Shown here one piece after another: positions 36,902 through 48,618 of a DNA stretch of 64,000 bases. The notes under the pieces are model-generated. The model was not told the origin of the DNA. It was given only the letters and a program-made list of their open reading frames with translations, and did not search any database. The position numbers and the translations under genes are program-made. Position 1 is the first letter of the stretch. Each line of letters begins with the position of its first letter. This DNA is from Seiridium cupressi (Eukaryota > Ascomycota > Sordariomycetes > Amphisphaeriales > Sporocadaceae): assembly GCA_036674765.1 (NCBI GenBank), contig JARVKI010000083.1:124001-188000 (forward strand), in the 5' to 3' direction.

Positions 36902-36962
36902 GATTTTTTTTAATTTTTTTTTAACAATAACGATAACATTAAATATTATCTATATAATATAG
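36902..36962. repeat. A/T-rich tract upstream of POL5
   Basis: About 60 bp almost without G or C, including T8-A2-T8 runs and tatctatataatatag. It lies about 250 bp upstream of the POL5 start. It may be a nucleosome-depleted promoter element or a low-complexity relic. Confidence 0.7.
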
Positions 36963-37212
36963 CTAAATGAGTATCGAGGCCCAATTGTGATAATAGCATG
37001 TGGTCAGGAGCTGGAAATGAGGTTCAGTAGTCATCTCACTAGCCAGAGCTAGCGGCAGGCAAGAGACCCAAGACCCCACGCTGCTAACCGCTTTCAGAGC
37101 AACTGCCGGGCGGTCAGCACTGGCAGTACTGGCAATTGTCGAAAAAAGTTGAAGCTTGAGGGTAGCAACTGAGTACATCAAACTGTGACGTCGCCAATTG
37201 ATTGTTTTCAAA

Positions 37213-40200
37213 ATGGGCGGAAAACGAAAGCGTGGCGCAAAGGCAATTGCCAATGAAAACCAGCCGTCTCGCAAGAAGTCAAAGAAAGCCGAAGCTACAG
37301 CCGCATCAGCGCCTCAGGATCTGGACCTCGACAAGTCGCCATTCTCCGAGAAGCTCGCTGCTGAGGACCGCAAGCGTGAGCAGAGAATCTACGACCTGCT
37401 CGGCAGCTATGACAGCATAGAACACATTGCAGCTGCCGACGTTGTTGTGACTGGCCTGCTTAGCAGTGAAGAGGCTGCCCTGAAAAGACATCTGGAAAAC
37501 CGTCTTTTCCGAGGTCTTGCTAGCTCTCGAAATGCGTCTAGAATCGGGTTCAGTCTCGTCATAACTGAGATTCTCAGTCAGCTTTTTGGTGACAAGGGCT
37601 TGGCCGACTCCAAGTTCACTGAGTTGACATTTGACAAAGTCTTGAGCATCTTATTAGAGAAAACCCAACCAAGCGGTGGCATTTCCGGCCCAGAAGAGCG
37701 CGACTTCTATTTTGGGCAGCTTTTCGGACTGAAATGCTTCGCTGAGGCCAAAATCTTGTTTGGCAAGGATGGCTCAAAATGGCCCAAGATTTTGGAACTG
37801 TTGTTGAAGTTGGCGGACAAGAAGGTATGGATGAAGTCACACTGCGCGTGGGTGGTTGTCCAGACCATACCCCAGATGGGCCCTGGAAAAACCAAAGAAA
37901 CCTTAGAGAAGCTGGTTGATGCAGGCTGGGGAAAGACAGCCGAGGGCGTCGGCATATGGCTCATGGCTGCGAGCACCTACCCGAGTTTGAATTTGCCCAG
38001 CAAGCCCTGGACAGATCCTCTGGCTACCAAGAGCATACCGGAACTAGCCAATGTCCTGAAAGAGAATGTCAAGCAAGACACTGGCAATAAGGAGGCCGCG
38101 GCGTCGAAGGCCATGCCCACCAGCTGGAACTCGCAGCTTCACTTTGTTTGGGACATCATCTTATCGAATTTCATTGCGCAAACTAGAACAAACAAAGGAA
38201 TGGACACTGAGCGCTTCAAGCTTTTTTGGGGTACCGTCATTGATGGTAAGTTCAAGACATACCTTAAGATTCTTTGCTTCGCTGACCTATTCAGATGGAC
38301 TATTCTCCAAGAATGCTACAGAGGGCCAGAAGTATCGCGGCTTTCTGATATTCCAGAAATTTCTCGGAGGATTTGCTGCGATCAAGGACAAATCATTGGT
38401 TAATGAACTCTTCTCAAGAAATCTCATGAAGTGCTTAGTGAACCAAGCGGCCAAGGAAGACCGCTATCTCCACCTTGCTGCCAACAAATCACTAAAGACT
38501 CTGGAGGAGGTTGTGGACACCGAACCGACGTTCCTTCTACCTGTGCTTTCGCAACTCCTTGGCAAGCATGGAGCGTACGACTTTGACCAAAGGACCAAGT
38601 CAAAGACCGTGGAGAAGCTTCTTCAATCTCCCTTCACCGAAGATGCCAAAGCTATCTTTGAACTGCTACAAAAACCGATCGTTTCAAACAAAGGTGACGA
38701 TGCTTCAGAGGTTGAGAAGCTGAGACGTGTATACGCCGATTACCTAGTCAAAATCTGCACATCAGACAAAGCCCATACCGATCCAGAGTCTATTGAATCG
38801 AAAGCAAGGGGGACTATTCTTGAGAGTGCGATCAAACAAATGACCGCTTGCGCATATTCCAAAGAGGAGGGCAAATACAGCCCTGAACTTTCTGACAGCA
38901 CGAGGGAGTATTTTCGCAACCGACTTGAGTCTGCTTTCGCGAAGCTCACACGACGAAGAGAAGACTACGGATATCTATGCAACGCAGTGTTGGCCATCGA
39001 TGCAACAGCTGTGCACATGAGTGCAGAGATCGAAACAGAACGGAAAGCTGCAGTGAAGGCCCTCAAGAAGTCAATCAAGGCGTCTACCAAGTCAGCGAAG
39101 GATTCATCTCTTGGCCTCGCATTGTTATATGCTATCACCATCTTGCAACTGTACAACGGAGATCCAGATGCCCTCAGCACCCTGGCAGATCTGAGACAAT
39201 GCTCAGAAAAGATAAAAGAGGCTGATGGCGATGCATCGGCACTCCTCGTTGAGATATTGCTATCCTTGGTATCAAGACCATCACCGATGATGCGGCAGGT
39301 TACCCAGGAAGTATTCGAATCTTTTACGTCACAACTCACCACAGACGCCCTTGAGCGTCTTATAGATCCTCTGACGGCAGAGGAGAATCTCAAAGGCCAG
39401 CAGTCGCTTTTCGATGCTGAGGACGAAGAAATGCTGGACGTTGCAGAAGGATCTAGCGGCAGTGACGACGAAGAGGACGGGGTGGACGAGGACGAGATCT
39501 CAGAGATTGGATCTGACGTCGAGTTCATAACGCTCAACGGTGCCGCTCCTGAAGACGAGGAGGACAGCGACGATGAAGCTGACAAGGACGACACCCAAGC
39601 ATACGCCGATCTCGATGCTAAGCTTGAAGAGATTCTCGGCAGTCACCGGCTGGATAAGGATAAGGATGCCGACTCTGACGACGAGTCCGACATGACGGAT
39701 TCCGAAATGATGCAATATGATCAAAAGCTGGCCGAGGTCTTCAAGCAGAGGGTCCAGAAACCAAACAAGAAGAAGGAAAACCAGAACGCCAAGGATACCA
39801 TGATCATTTTCAAGCATCGCATTCTGGACTTCCTGAACATCTACGTTAAGAAGGAGGCTCAAAACCCACAGGCCTTCGAGCTGCTTCTGCCGTTGCTGCA
39901 ACTCATCCGAACCACGTCAACCAAGGAGATTGGCAACAAGGCGATCAAGGTTATTGGCGACTTCTCAGATGCGGTGAAGAAGCAGAAGAGCAAGACGGGA
40001 GGCTCGGTAGAGTTGTTGCAGAGGATTCTCCAGGAAGCATCAAAAGACCAATCTCACGCATTCGCACGCGCGACTTCCACGAGTGCCTTGCTAGTAGCAA
40101 GCTCGATTGACAATGTTGAGAAGGTCATGGATGTATACTATTCCAGTCTGAAGAGTTGGGCCCTGCATGGTGCCACTTTGCAGACGAGTATCTATTCGGA

Positions 40201-40240
40201 CTGGCTCAATTGGTTGCAAGCACATCGAAAGTCGCAGTAG
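37213..40240 (+). CDS. pol5: POL5 / MYBBP1A-type nucleolar protein (DNA polymerase phi family)
   Basis: Two exons, 37213-38245 and 38295-40240, with a 49-nt intron (GTAAGT...TTCAG) joining VID-GLFSKNATEGQKYRG; product 992 aa. The ATG at 37213 begins MGGKRKRGAKAIANENQ with a nuclear-localisation-like KKSKK. The frame runs five codons further upstream but only to a TTG. The body is helical-repeat sequence (FYFGQLFGLKCFAEAKILF and WPKILELLLKLADKKVW). A long acidic stretch lies at about residues 720-860 (DAEDEEML, GSDDEEDGVDEDE), which is diagnostic for the family. Despite its name, the family works in rDNA transcription and ribosome assembly in the nucleolus. Length matches. Confidence 0.94.
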
Positions 40241-40549
40241 TTGTATATAGTAAACATTGGATGGCTATTAAGTAGCCAAATTTATAACCCCACGTCTCAA
40301 AAATTGCCCAACAGTTGTACCGTATCATTTGCCGCGCATAATCAAAATGAGCCGTAGGGACTCCAAAGAGGGGAACCCGGACGCTCTCAGCTCGGCAGTT
40401 TCGCATCCCCAAAGCACAGGAAATTCGTTACAAGAACCATAATTGCAGTGGACTTGGAATTGCTTACTTGTCGCTGTCCATTTTGACATCTTACCTCTCT
40501 GCCAACAGAGAGCGGCGTAGCAGACGTGGGCGGTTGCACTACATACAAG
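40241..40549. other. Short intergenic region upstream of the tannase gene
   Basis: 309 bp holding the POL5 3' end and a compact promoter for the esterase gene. No other feature is visible. Confidence 0.6.
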
Positions 40550-42271
40550 ATGCAAGGATTCCTTGGTTTGGCCCTCGCCACACTCGCCGTGGTGGCACTC
40601 GCGACAGAAACCTTTGAGTCGCAGTGTTTGGCTTTCAAGCCCGAGACAAATATCTGGAACTCAACCAGGACACAGCTCCAATATGTTCCTGCTGGCACAA
40701 ATTTGACGTTTCCGGACGATGACGCTACCTGCAACCGTAACAGCCAGGTCGTGTCCGTTGACCTGTGCCGCATTGCGCTCTCCATTCCAACGTCGAATAG
40801 ATCAAGCATTACTCTCGAGCTTTGGCTTCCGGAGACATGGACGGGGCGGACTTTGGCCACTGGGAATGGTGGCATAGACGGATGTGCGCGATCCCGAGCC
40901 TATGACTTTGGAACAAGCTTAGGTTTCTGTCCACTGACTTGAGAGCAAATAGGTATCAAATATGAAGATATCGCATATGCCGTAGCCAATGGATTCGCCG
41001 CGGTGGGAACCAACAACGGTCATAACGGCACCTATGGTGATGCCTTCTACCACAACGAGGACGTGGTGACGGATTTTGCATGGCGGTCGTAAGTAAAATG
41101 TCTCTGCACAATATCAATTGAATATTCCAATGACATGTTCAAAAGTCTGCACACGTCTGCTGGTGTGAGCAAGAATCTCACGGCAGAATTCTATGGCTCA
41201 TCTTTGGGCAAGTCGTACTACCTAGGCTGTTCACTAGGGGGCAGGCAGGGGATTAAAGCAGCAGAAATGTTCCCAGAGGACTTTGACGGTATCGTTGCGG
41301 GTGCACCGGCAGTCGACTTCAACAATCTTTACTCTTGGCGAGCAAGCTTCTTTCCTCTCACTGGTGCGAGCTCGGACTACAACTTTATCTCTGCGTATAC
41401 TTGGAATACCACGATCCACGATGAGGTCTTGAGGCAGTGTGATGACATCGATGGTGTCAAGGATGGCATAATTGAAGATCCGTTGTTGTGTCACTTTGAG
41501 CCTCAAGCTCTTCTCTGCCAAGCCAATAGCACCACCAACTGTCTCAACCCCACACAAGTTGATATCGTGGAAAAGGTGTACAGCGACTACCTCTGGCCTA
41601 ATGGGAGTGTGTTATTCCCTGGGATGCAGCCAGGAAGCGAGATCCAGGCTGCCACTGGACTATACTCAGGTCGTCGCTTTGCGCGCTCGTACGACTGGTT
41701 CAGATTCGCCGTCCTCGAAAATCCCGACTGGGATGCATCAACCTACAGCATAGACGATGCTATGATAGCCGCCGAGAAGAACCCTGGCAATATTCGCACT
41801 TGGCCGTCCTCACTTGCTGCTTTTGAGAGTACGAATGGCAAAATCTTGTCTTTTCATGGTATGCAAGATGAGCAGATCACCAGCTTCAACTCGAAACGGT
41901 TCTATGAGCATCTGTCCTGCGGTATGGGCTACACATCCGGGCAGATGGATAACTTCTACCGTTACTTCCGCGTGCCGGGCATGTATCACTGCAACAGTGG
42001 GCCAGGAGCTTGGGTACTTGGCCAGGGTGGGGACGCTCCTTCGAAAAGTATCCCTTTCGACGCCGAGCACAACTTGCTGGCGGCCGTGGTGGACTGGGTA
42101 GAGCAAGGAATAGCACCGGAAACCGTGCTTGGGACAAAATTTGTGAATGATGACGTTGCCCAAGGGGTCAATTACACGCATCGTCACTGTCGGTGGCCCC
42201 TGAGAAGCACATATTTGGGCAGCGGCTATGACCCTCTCGATGCCAACAGCTGGGAGTGCCTCCAGGCATGA
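40550..42271 (+). CDS. Secreted tannase / feruloyl esterase
   Basis: Three exons: 40550-40883, 40953-41088 and 41146-42271; product 531 aa. The start ATG gives the signal peptide MQGFLGLALATLAVVALA. Tannase-family landmarks include LELWLPETWTGR near residue 85, and VGTNNGHNG and FAWRSLHTSA after the splices. The nucleophile Ser sits in YYLGCSLGGRQG. The acid region is FHGMQDE, and the CS-D-HC partner is PGMYHCNSGPGAW. The C-terminal part keeps the usual paired Cys (HCRWPLRSTY, SWECLQA). Enzymes of this family cleave gallate or ferulate esters of tannins and hemicellulose; the precise substrate cannot be read from sequence. Several N-glycosylation sites fit secretion. Confidence 0.93.
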
Positions 42272-42688
42272 AGCCAATCATCATTCTACCATCAAAGAAT
42301 CATCAATTATCTGAGTGAATAGCAGTATGAGACAAAGAGAACCACTCCATGTACGTGCAAGCTCACATTTGTGTGTTGCTTTGGGCTTGAAATGCATCCA
42401 CTAGTAGTTCCCTTGAGAGGTTGCCCATGCGCCAACCATCTGGTACTCGACGATATAAGTGCGAGTTTTCAGCCTCATATCGTCTCCCATTTGCCCCGTT
42501 CGCTGCATAATGGATATCTTGTGAGACCCGCGTAGATTTTCGAGAGAGAAAAAAGCGGCCCACGTTACGTTTGCCTGACAAGGGTTACCAAGGTTGCTTT
42601 TTCGAGGAGTCCTGATTTTATTGGAATCCTAACACTTCTCCCACTTTTTCTTCTTCCATCGACTTTACAGCAGACGATCAAGACGAAA
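42272..42688. other. Intergenic region upstream of the MYND gene
   Basis: 417 bp between two co-oriented genes. It contains the esterase 3' end and the MYND-gene promoter, with a pyrimidine-rich leader (cacttctcccactttttcttcttcc) just before the start. No gene is seen. Confidence 0.6.
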
Positions 42689-44749
42689 ATGGCATCTCCC
42701 GCTGAAGCACCTGCACACTTCCAGTGTGCCAACAAAAGCTGCACGAACGTGGGCGGATTCTCGTGCAAGAGATGTCTGCTAGTACTGGTAAGCTGACTTG
42801 TTGGATACATTTTGCGGTTCTGCTCACTCATGATTGATATCTAGTACTGCGGCCAAGATTGCCAGAAATCCCACTGGCAACAGCACAAGACAGACTGCAA
42901 GTCTGCATTGCTTAAGCCATCATGGCGACCGCAATGGGATATCGAGGACCGCACTCCTATCTTCTGTGGAAGCCGCCCAGTCAGTTCGTTCGACGGCAAC
43001 AAGAAGTTTCTTTGGGGAAGAGTCCCGGCCTATGATGTGCTGAAGCTTGAAGCCAACGAAGGGTCGGGGATCACTTCTGACCTAGATCTCCTCTTCGCAG
43101 GTATGACACGCCGTAATTTCCCTTATCACTTCAGTCTCGAGTGAGGCCTCTTTGCCATTGGTTCCAGCGCCTGATTTTGCCCTTTGCTAATTGCTTCACT
43201 AACAGCATCGGGGGATTTGAGGAATGTCCTCAAGACGATCGAGAGCTTGCCGCCGACGTACGGCGGAAAAGTACGAATTACCATGAACGACGAGGATCTT
43301 GATGTAGTAGTACGAAACGTTCTAATCTTGCTGCTTTTGGTGTACACCCCAAATCCGCAGAGCGCTGCTCAGGGTGTCATCCACTTGTGGTACTCGGCTT
43401 TCATTCCACAGGCGTTGCAAGATTTCTTGGCAAAAACTCATGAGGTGGTCCAGTCCCTGTGCACAGCGTTCGAGAGTGCTCCTCCAGAAACACCCCTCAT
43501 CCAGGAGTTCCCATTCGACAAGGGATCGATTCGCGTAGCCCTGCAGAAAAAGGCCTGGTTCTCGATGTTAGACTACTTGAAGCCATCCGAAATCTCTCTC
43601 GAGGAAGCTAAGGAGCTCCGGAAAGCAGTCACTCTGGCACCGGAGAGAATTGACTACAGAGAGCGGGCTTGGTTTCGACAGAGCCCCAGTGCCCGGTTCT
43701 GCTCATACAAGTTTCGCGAGGATGGAGTCCTGCTGCCCTTTTCGGCCGCCAGAGACGCCTTCATCCTGCCAAACTCGTGAGTACTGAAGAGTTGGAGAAT
43801 CCCAGATCGGAATCGCTTTGCTGATGATATCGTATAGAACCATCTTCGTTTCTGGTTCTTGGCCACTGGCGGACTCTGCCGACCCACTCGATGGCTGGGC
43901 TCTGGGAGACGTGAAAAAGACGGATTCCGGAGCTGCTCCCAACGACATATACGGCAAACTCTATTATCACCTCCTGGGTTTGCTGTCTTCGGTTCATGGT
44001 CGTCTGCGTGATACCAGAATCTCAATCCAGATAAAGAACGAGTGTATACGTCACCTCTTCAGAGACACCTCACTCCAGAAGTACAGATTCGATCGAATTG
44101 AGGTGAGTAGCAACCGTTTCTTATTCCTCTGTTCAAGATTGCCCCAGACTAACATACTGCCTACGCCAGACCGCGAACATGGCAGACACCGATCATCTTG
44201 GCGTCGCATATACTGTCTGCGCCCTTGGCTCTTTGTTGAATAAGCCGGAGGTCAACCCGCACGCCACGTTAATCACGCTCTTCATGAATGCGGTCCCGGA
44301 GATGACCACACTCGACGACAAAATATCCGAGATACCGGCAGAAACTCACATAGTCAATGCCTACATGGCCATATCGCAGCACATGTCCCGGAACGATGCC
44401 CGTTTTATTCGTCTTTTCGCCTGTCGAGAAATGGTGCGCGACTACGAGAAGTACTTCGAGAGGTGAGTTGCAACTTTTCTTCAATACTCGACTAGATACC
44501 ACGGTCAGCAGTCAAGTGCTAATATGTCTCCTTGGGTATAGGTACATGCAGATGCATTTCAAGAAGTTTCGCACCCTCTTGAGGATCGACATGGAGATGA
44601 AGCCGGAGCACACGATCATCGACCAGTGGCCGCTGAGATTGAAGAAGCGTCCCGGAGAGCCTGGTGCGGTGGAGGAGTTCGCAGAGATCATGGAGTCTGG
44701 CCACATAGGACACCAAAGATATGTTGAGTGGAGACTCAAGAGATCATAG
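42689..44749 (+). CDS. MYND zinc-finger protein with DUF4470 domain
   Basis: Six exons: 42689-42787, 42845-43100, 43206-43776, 43838-44102, 44170-44462 and 44542-44749; product 563 aa, all phases consistent. Residues 12-51 form a MYND finger: FQCANKSC, FSCKRC, YCGQDCQKSHW and HKTDC. A DUF4470 domain follows at about residues 108-210 (LFAASGDLRNVLKTIESLPPTYGGK, MNDEDLDVVVRNVLILLLL). The rest is helical and has no recognised domain. Proteins with MYND plus DUF4470 are common and multicopy in Pezizomycotina and have no established role; MYND fingers usually bind proteins. The stop codon lies inside a set of tandem repeats (44731-44812), which may have changed the C terminus. Confidence 0.88.
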
Positions 44750-44812
44750 ACGGGAGACTCGAGACACCGTCAGACAGGAGACTCGGGACACCATCATAGA
44801 CAGGAGATAAGG
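44731..44812. repeat. Imperfect about 25-bp tandem repeat spanning the MYND-gene stop codon
   Basis: Units begin gagactc(a/g)(a/g)ga at 44731, 44754 and 44778, with lengths of 23, 24 and 26 bp, and a fourth, partial unit begins at 44804. The first unit encodes the last residues (RLKRS) and the stop at 44747-44749. The others lie in the 3' UTR. Confidence 0.85.
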
Positions 44813-45119
44813 TTAGGGTCTTAGATCTAGGAGAGGTCTCGGTAGTTCTAGGGCCATAGGAATAAATTGACACGCATGTCCAGCGAAGGGTACCGTGACG
44901 ATGTTAACAACCTAAATGCTGGAATACTCAATATCCAGGTACACGACCTAATCACATTTCTTTTTGGCAAGTTTGGTAACACTTCAAGTTGGACAATTGT
45001 TGAAGTCAGCATCGGCTTGCGTATGTATTCCTATATGGTTGAATATGTACATAGAATGTTCCTCAATATCCCCTCCGTCTCTTCCCGAGTCCTACAACAA
45101 TCGCTTTCTGCATCAAGCA
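44750..45119. other. Convergent intergenic region
   Basis: 370 bp between the MYND gene and the AA9 gene, both ending here. Besides the tandem repeats at its left end, I see only 3' UTR-like sequence. Confidence 0.6.
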
Positions 45120-46563
45120 TTAAATGCATTGAGAGTAGTAGTCCTGCAGTGAACGTCAGTCAAGATCCCTACTCGACATAGTTTGTGTACTCACGTTGTA
45201 GAAGGTGCAAGTGCCAGAAGCGCACTCGGTAGCTCCAGTATAGTCAGTGCCACCGCACTGGTAGTCTAAACGCCAAAACACATTAGTCTCTCGATCTCTT
45301 GGTCACTAGGGAAAGTTTTCACTGGGACTGCTCACAAATGGGGACAGTGCCAGCCGAAGCGGCCTGGCTCGAAGCTGCTGCTTTTGAAGAGGTGGCAACG
45401 GCGGACGAGGCAGTGCGAGTGACAAAGGTCGAAGTGGGGGCTGCGCTGGACGCGGCCGCGGTCTCCTCGGGGTCGCAGGAGTCATCGTCTTCATCATCGG
45501 AATCGTCATCATCAGCATCGCAAGAGTCGTCGTCGGAAGCGGTCTCGGTGGGCGCGGCGCTCGAGGCGACAGTGCTTGCTGCAGCCTTGGACGTGGTGGA
45601 CACGACGGCGACGGGAGCAGAGGTTGTGGCTGCGACGGATGTAACGGCGGCGGAGCTCGAAGTGGCAACGGCGGCAGTGGCAGAAGATGTAGCGACGGCC
45701 GAGGAAGCAGCGCTTGTTGCGGATGCGGCAACTGAGGTGGCCGTTGAGGATGCCGCAGCGGTGGTCGCTGGGCTTGAGCCACCACATGCAGCAACATCAC
45801 CACCGGGGGCGGTGTATGTGGTGGCGTCGAAGCCGTTGTAGAAATCCGGGATGTAAATGTCATCGTCCTCAGCGGTATAGGCACCGGGGAGGGAGATAGT
45901 GGGTGTGCAGGAGCCCGAGCCAGTTCCAGTAATGGTCAACTGAGCACATCCAATGTAGAACTGAGCACCGCCAACGGTCTCCGAACTATGGAGGGCCAAC
46001 ATCTCGGAGCGGAGCTGGATAATGTTAGCCAGTGTCATATTAGTAAGAATTTAATGCGGCTTACGAGGTAATCACCACTCTGCAGGCCGGTAGGCAGAGA
46101 GAAGGTGTAGTTGCCACCGTTGTCTCCTACGTACTCGTTGGCCCATGCGCCATCAACATAGTCGCGCTCGTCAATCTTGAACCAGCCAGCACCAATACCG
46201 GTCGCCTGGGCGGCATCGTCGACGGGGCCGAACAAGAAGTGGGTGATCGGGCCGGGGTGGGAAGAGACATCCCAGTTGACGGTGATGCTGTCGCCTTCGC
46301 TGGCGGTGGCAGTCGTGACACCGGATGGGACATCGCTACCGTTCACGTTGCAGGCAATGTCATCGCTGGTGACATCCGTCTGTTTAGATTAGTCGTGTTC
46401 AGGTTGGAGAGGCTCGATCGTAACGTACAACAGGGCTGTTGGAAGGCGGCATTCGAATACCGACTTGATAGCCTGGCGTCACATCGTTGACCCAGAACTG
46501 GTGGAAGTTCTGGTGAGCTGACACGGCAGCGACCAGGGAAAGACCGAGAAGTTTTTGGAACAT
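45120..46563 (-). CDS. AA9 lytic polysaccharide monooxygenase with C-terminal CBM1
   Basis: Five exons: 46563-46429, 46379-46065, 46014-45336, 45265-45195 and 45143-45120; product 407 aa. Signal peptide is residues 1-16 (MFQKLLGLSLVAAVSA). The mature chain starts with the copper-binding His17 (HQNFHQFWVND). The second His is in SSHPGPITHF, and the axial Tyr in GAQFYIGCAQ. The AA9 core ends at about residue 228. A linker of about 145 residues, rich in Ala/Ser/Thr, contains an odd acidic Cys-bearing block (about 311-334). The last 31 residues are a CBM1 (YYQCGGTDYTG, ATECASGTCTFYN, DYYSQCI), spread over three exons. AA9 enzymes oxidatively cleave cellulose or hemicellulose. The final exon is only 24 nt; without the last two introns the CBM1 would be missed. 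Confidence 0.94.
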
Positions 46564-47504
46564 TTTGAGAATGAAGGTAAGGCGACAACCAGATCGCTAA
46601 TTTGAAAGAATGGACGAATAGAACCCCTGGTTCGTTGGAAAAAGAGTCAAGCAGAATGAAGGAAGATACAATGACAACGTGCAGCCAAGACTGGGACATG
46701 CGGGCAGAATGTTTCTTATAAGAGGCCATCGTCACCGTACCAGCAAGCTCCACTGGACAGCCAGCACATTAGGGGTGGCCGCCTACATTTTCCACGAATG
46801 ATTGAATGGCGATGTCGAGATTGCGCGCGTCAATGATAGATTGAGGCTCCTCCCATCTCCTCGGTGCTCGAACCGAAGTCTGGGGGCCCTTGGGGACCCA
46901 CTGCTTCTAGATTGGGAACGGTGGCTGCCAGCGATTGGCTTCGACAAGGTCAACGGCCCTCCTGAAACGGGCGACGGAGCTGATGGACAGGGCCTAAGCA
47001 CTATATCTGATAGTCTTGGCATTCCCGTGCTCCGCTCCAACTCATAATTTGATCACTGGGGCCATGGAAATCGTGAAAAGATGTACTTCCTATTGCAAAG
47101 CAGCGCACCGCCTTCATCTATTAATTGATGCATCCTGAGACCAATACTGCGATGAAAAACAGAAGAACAGGCCAGACCATGCCGCGACGAAAACCACTCT
47201 TTTAGTGCTCTTCTCGCTTAACCTAATGTAGCTAAATGCTGGGCAGAGCCGCAGCTCTATTTGAAACACTGTTGGAAAACGCTCCAGTCCAGTTGGTCCA
47301 TAGTTTGGGCGGGTAACAGTGGACCAAAACGTAAACGTGTTTCCTGGCGGGCATTCTACCGATCTTTCAATCCCTGCGCAGTCTGTGAACCCTCTCAAGC
47401 GTTATGTTAAATCTTGTTCTGATAGCCTGCAAATGGGTGAGGCAAGCAGGCAAGCTGCATGACTGTATATGACCAGCGCCATATAATGAGAAGGCAAGTG
47501 CTTC
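46564..47504. other. Upstream region of the AA9 gene and 3' side of BTB paralog 1
   Basis: 941 bp with no supportable gene. The AA9 promoter is expected at the left, the 3' UTR of the BTB gene at the right. Open frames such as 46802-47047 and 47114-47398 lack family signal. Confidence 0.55.
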
Positions 47505-48618
47505 TCAATACCATTCATCGTCCCATTCAAGTTCCCGACGAACTCGCCTTCTTAGACTCATTTCACCCGGATCATATGCCACGATTTGGAAATTGTCGTC
47601 AACCAACGGTTCATCCTCCTTCCTAACCCCACGTCTTATGGTGACGCCCTCTGAATTGTAGCCTTGGCCGGGTTGGCAAGTAGGCCACTTCTGTAGTCGA
47701 TCGCCATATTGCGGGCCCAGCACCATGTAGTGGTGCCATTGTCGAGGATCGGTCGGCGGAAGATTCGTAGGGCACGTTTCTTTCTCAATGCCGCCTAGGC
47801 TCTCGATCCACTCCTTGAAGTCTTCATTGAACTCCATATCTTCAGGATCATGCATGAACTTGACCCAGTCTAGTTCAAGTCTCAAGTACGGCGCTTCATT
47901 GTCCGAATGGAGTGAGTAGATAGTGCGAGCTCTGTGTGAGAAGGGCTTCTGTGTTCTGAAGAGCTGCTCGTAGAAACGAACCAATTTGGCGGATCTGAGT
48001 GCGTCAAATTCGTAGGTTTTCCAACCCTGCCACATCCAATACACTGGCTCGAAAGGATACCACGAAACGCCAAAACATTCTTTGTGACCAGAGATGTCCT
48101 TGTACTTGGTGTATTTGCCTATGATCATACGCATAAGGCAATTGGCATATTCTGGCATTTCAAGATCGGTGGCGAGTAACCATAATCGCTCCAGGTTAGT
48201 ACCCTTGAATTGGTAATTCTCGCGATCAAAATGTATGCATCCGGTATACATCCATCGCATAGAAATTTTCATTTCATTATTGTGGTCGTCGTGGTTAGTC
48301 AGATGGATTTCTTTGACCCGGTTTCCCTGGATAATAGTTGACTGAATTTCGCGACCCAAGACGTTGGAAAAGAACGTTAGAAGGATTGTATGACAATGGC
48401 CAAGAAACTGGTCATGATCATAAACGGCAGTGGTACTTGGGTCGGTAGCAAGCCTACTTTGATTGAGTGATTCTTTTTCTCTATGAAGGAAGAATGGATA
48501 CTTACAGTTGACAGACCAATAGAGTATGCTGATGATGAGCTTTCAGCGATACACACTCGGTTGCCTCGCCTCGGCAGGCACTGCAGACACAGAACCAATT
48601 GTGTGCGGCGTGATCCAT
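47505..48618 (-). CDS. BTB/POZ-like protein, paralog 1 of a three-gene cluster
   Basis: Two exons, 48618-48506 (113 nt) and 48456-47505, joined by a 49-nt intron (GTAAGT...AAAG) in phase 2; product 354 aa. Exon 1 gives MDHAAHNWFCVCSACRGEATECVSLKAHHQH, here cited in pieces: FCVCSACRGEATEC (residues 9-22), then SLKAHHQH (24-31). Exon 2 holds a BTB-like fold: LGHCHTILLTFFSNVLGREIQ, then MRWMYTGCIHF, then NLERLWLLATDLEMPEYANCLM. The C-terminal half is Trp-rich with conserved LELDWVKFM, and ends with RRRVRRELEWDDEWY. It pairs head-to-head with paralog 2. Homology among the three is read directly from sequence; the BTB label rests on fold-type motifs (YTGxI and the helix after it). Confidence 0.82.

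Larger units (their letters stand above)
29268..37212. other. Nearly 8 kb gene-poor region
   Basis: Between the divergent starts of CDC25 (minus) and POL5 (plus) I can support no gene. Frames such as 29641-30345 and 33188-33556 begin at non-ATG codons or lack any family signal. The CDC25 promoter lies at the left end and the POL5 promoter at the right. A CATA microsatellite sits at 32288-32312. GC content drops visibly from about 34.6 kb, ending in an A/T-only tract at about 36902-36962. Short coding-like scraps at about 36.0-36.8 kb, each cut by stops, could be a decayed gene, but I cannot identify one. Confidence 0.6.
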
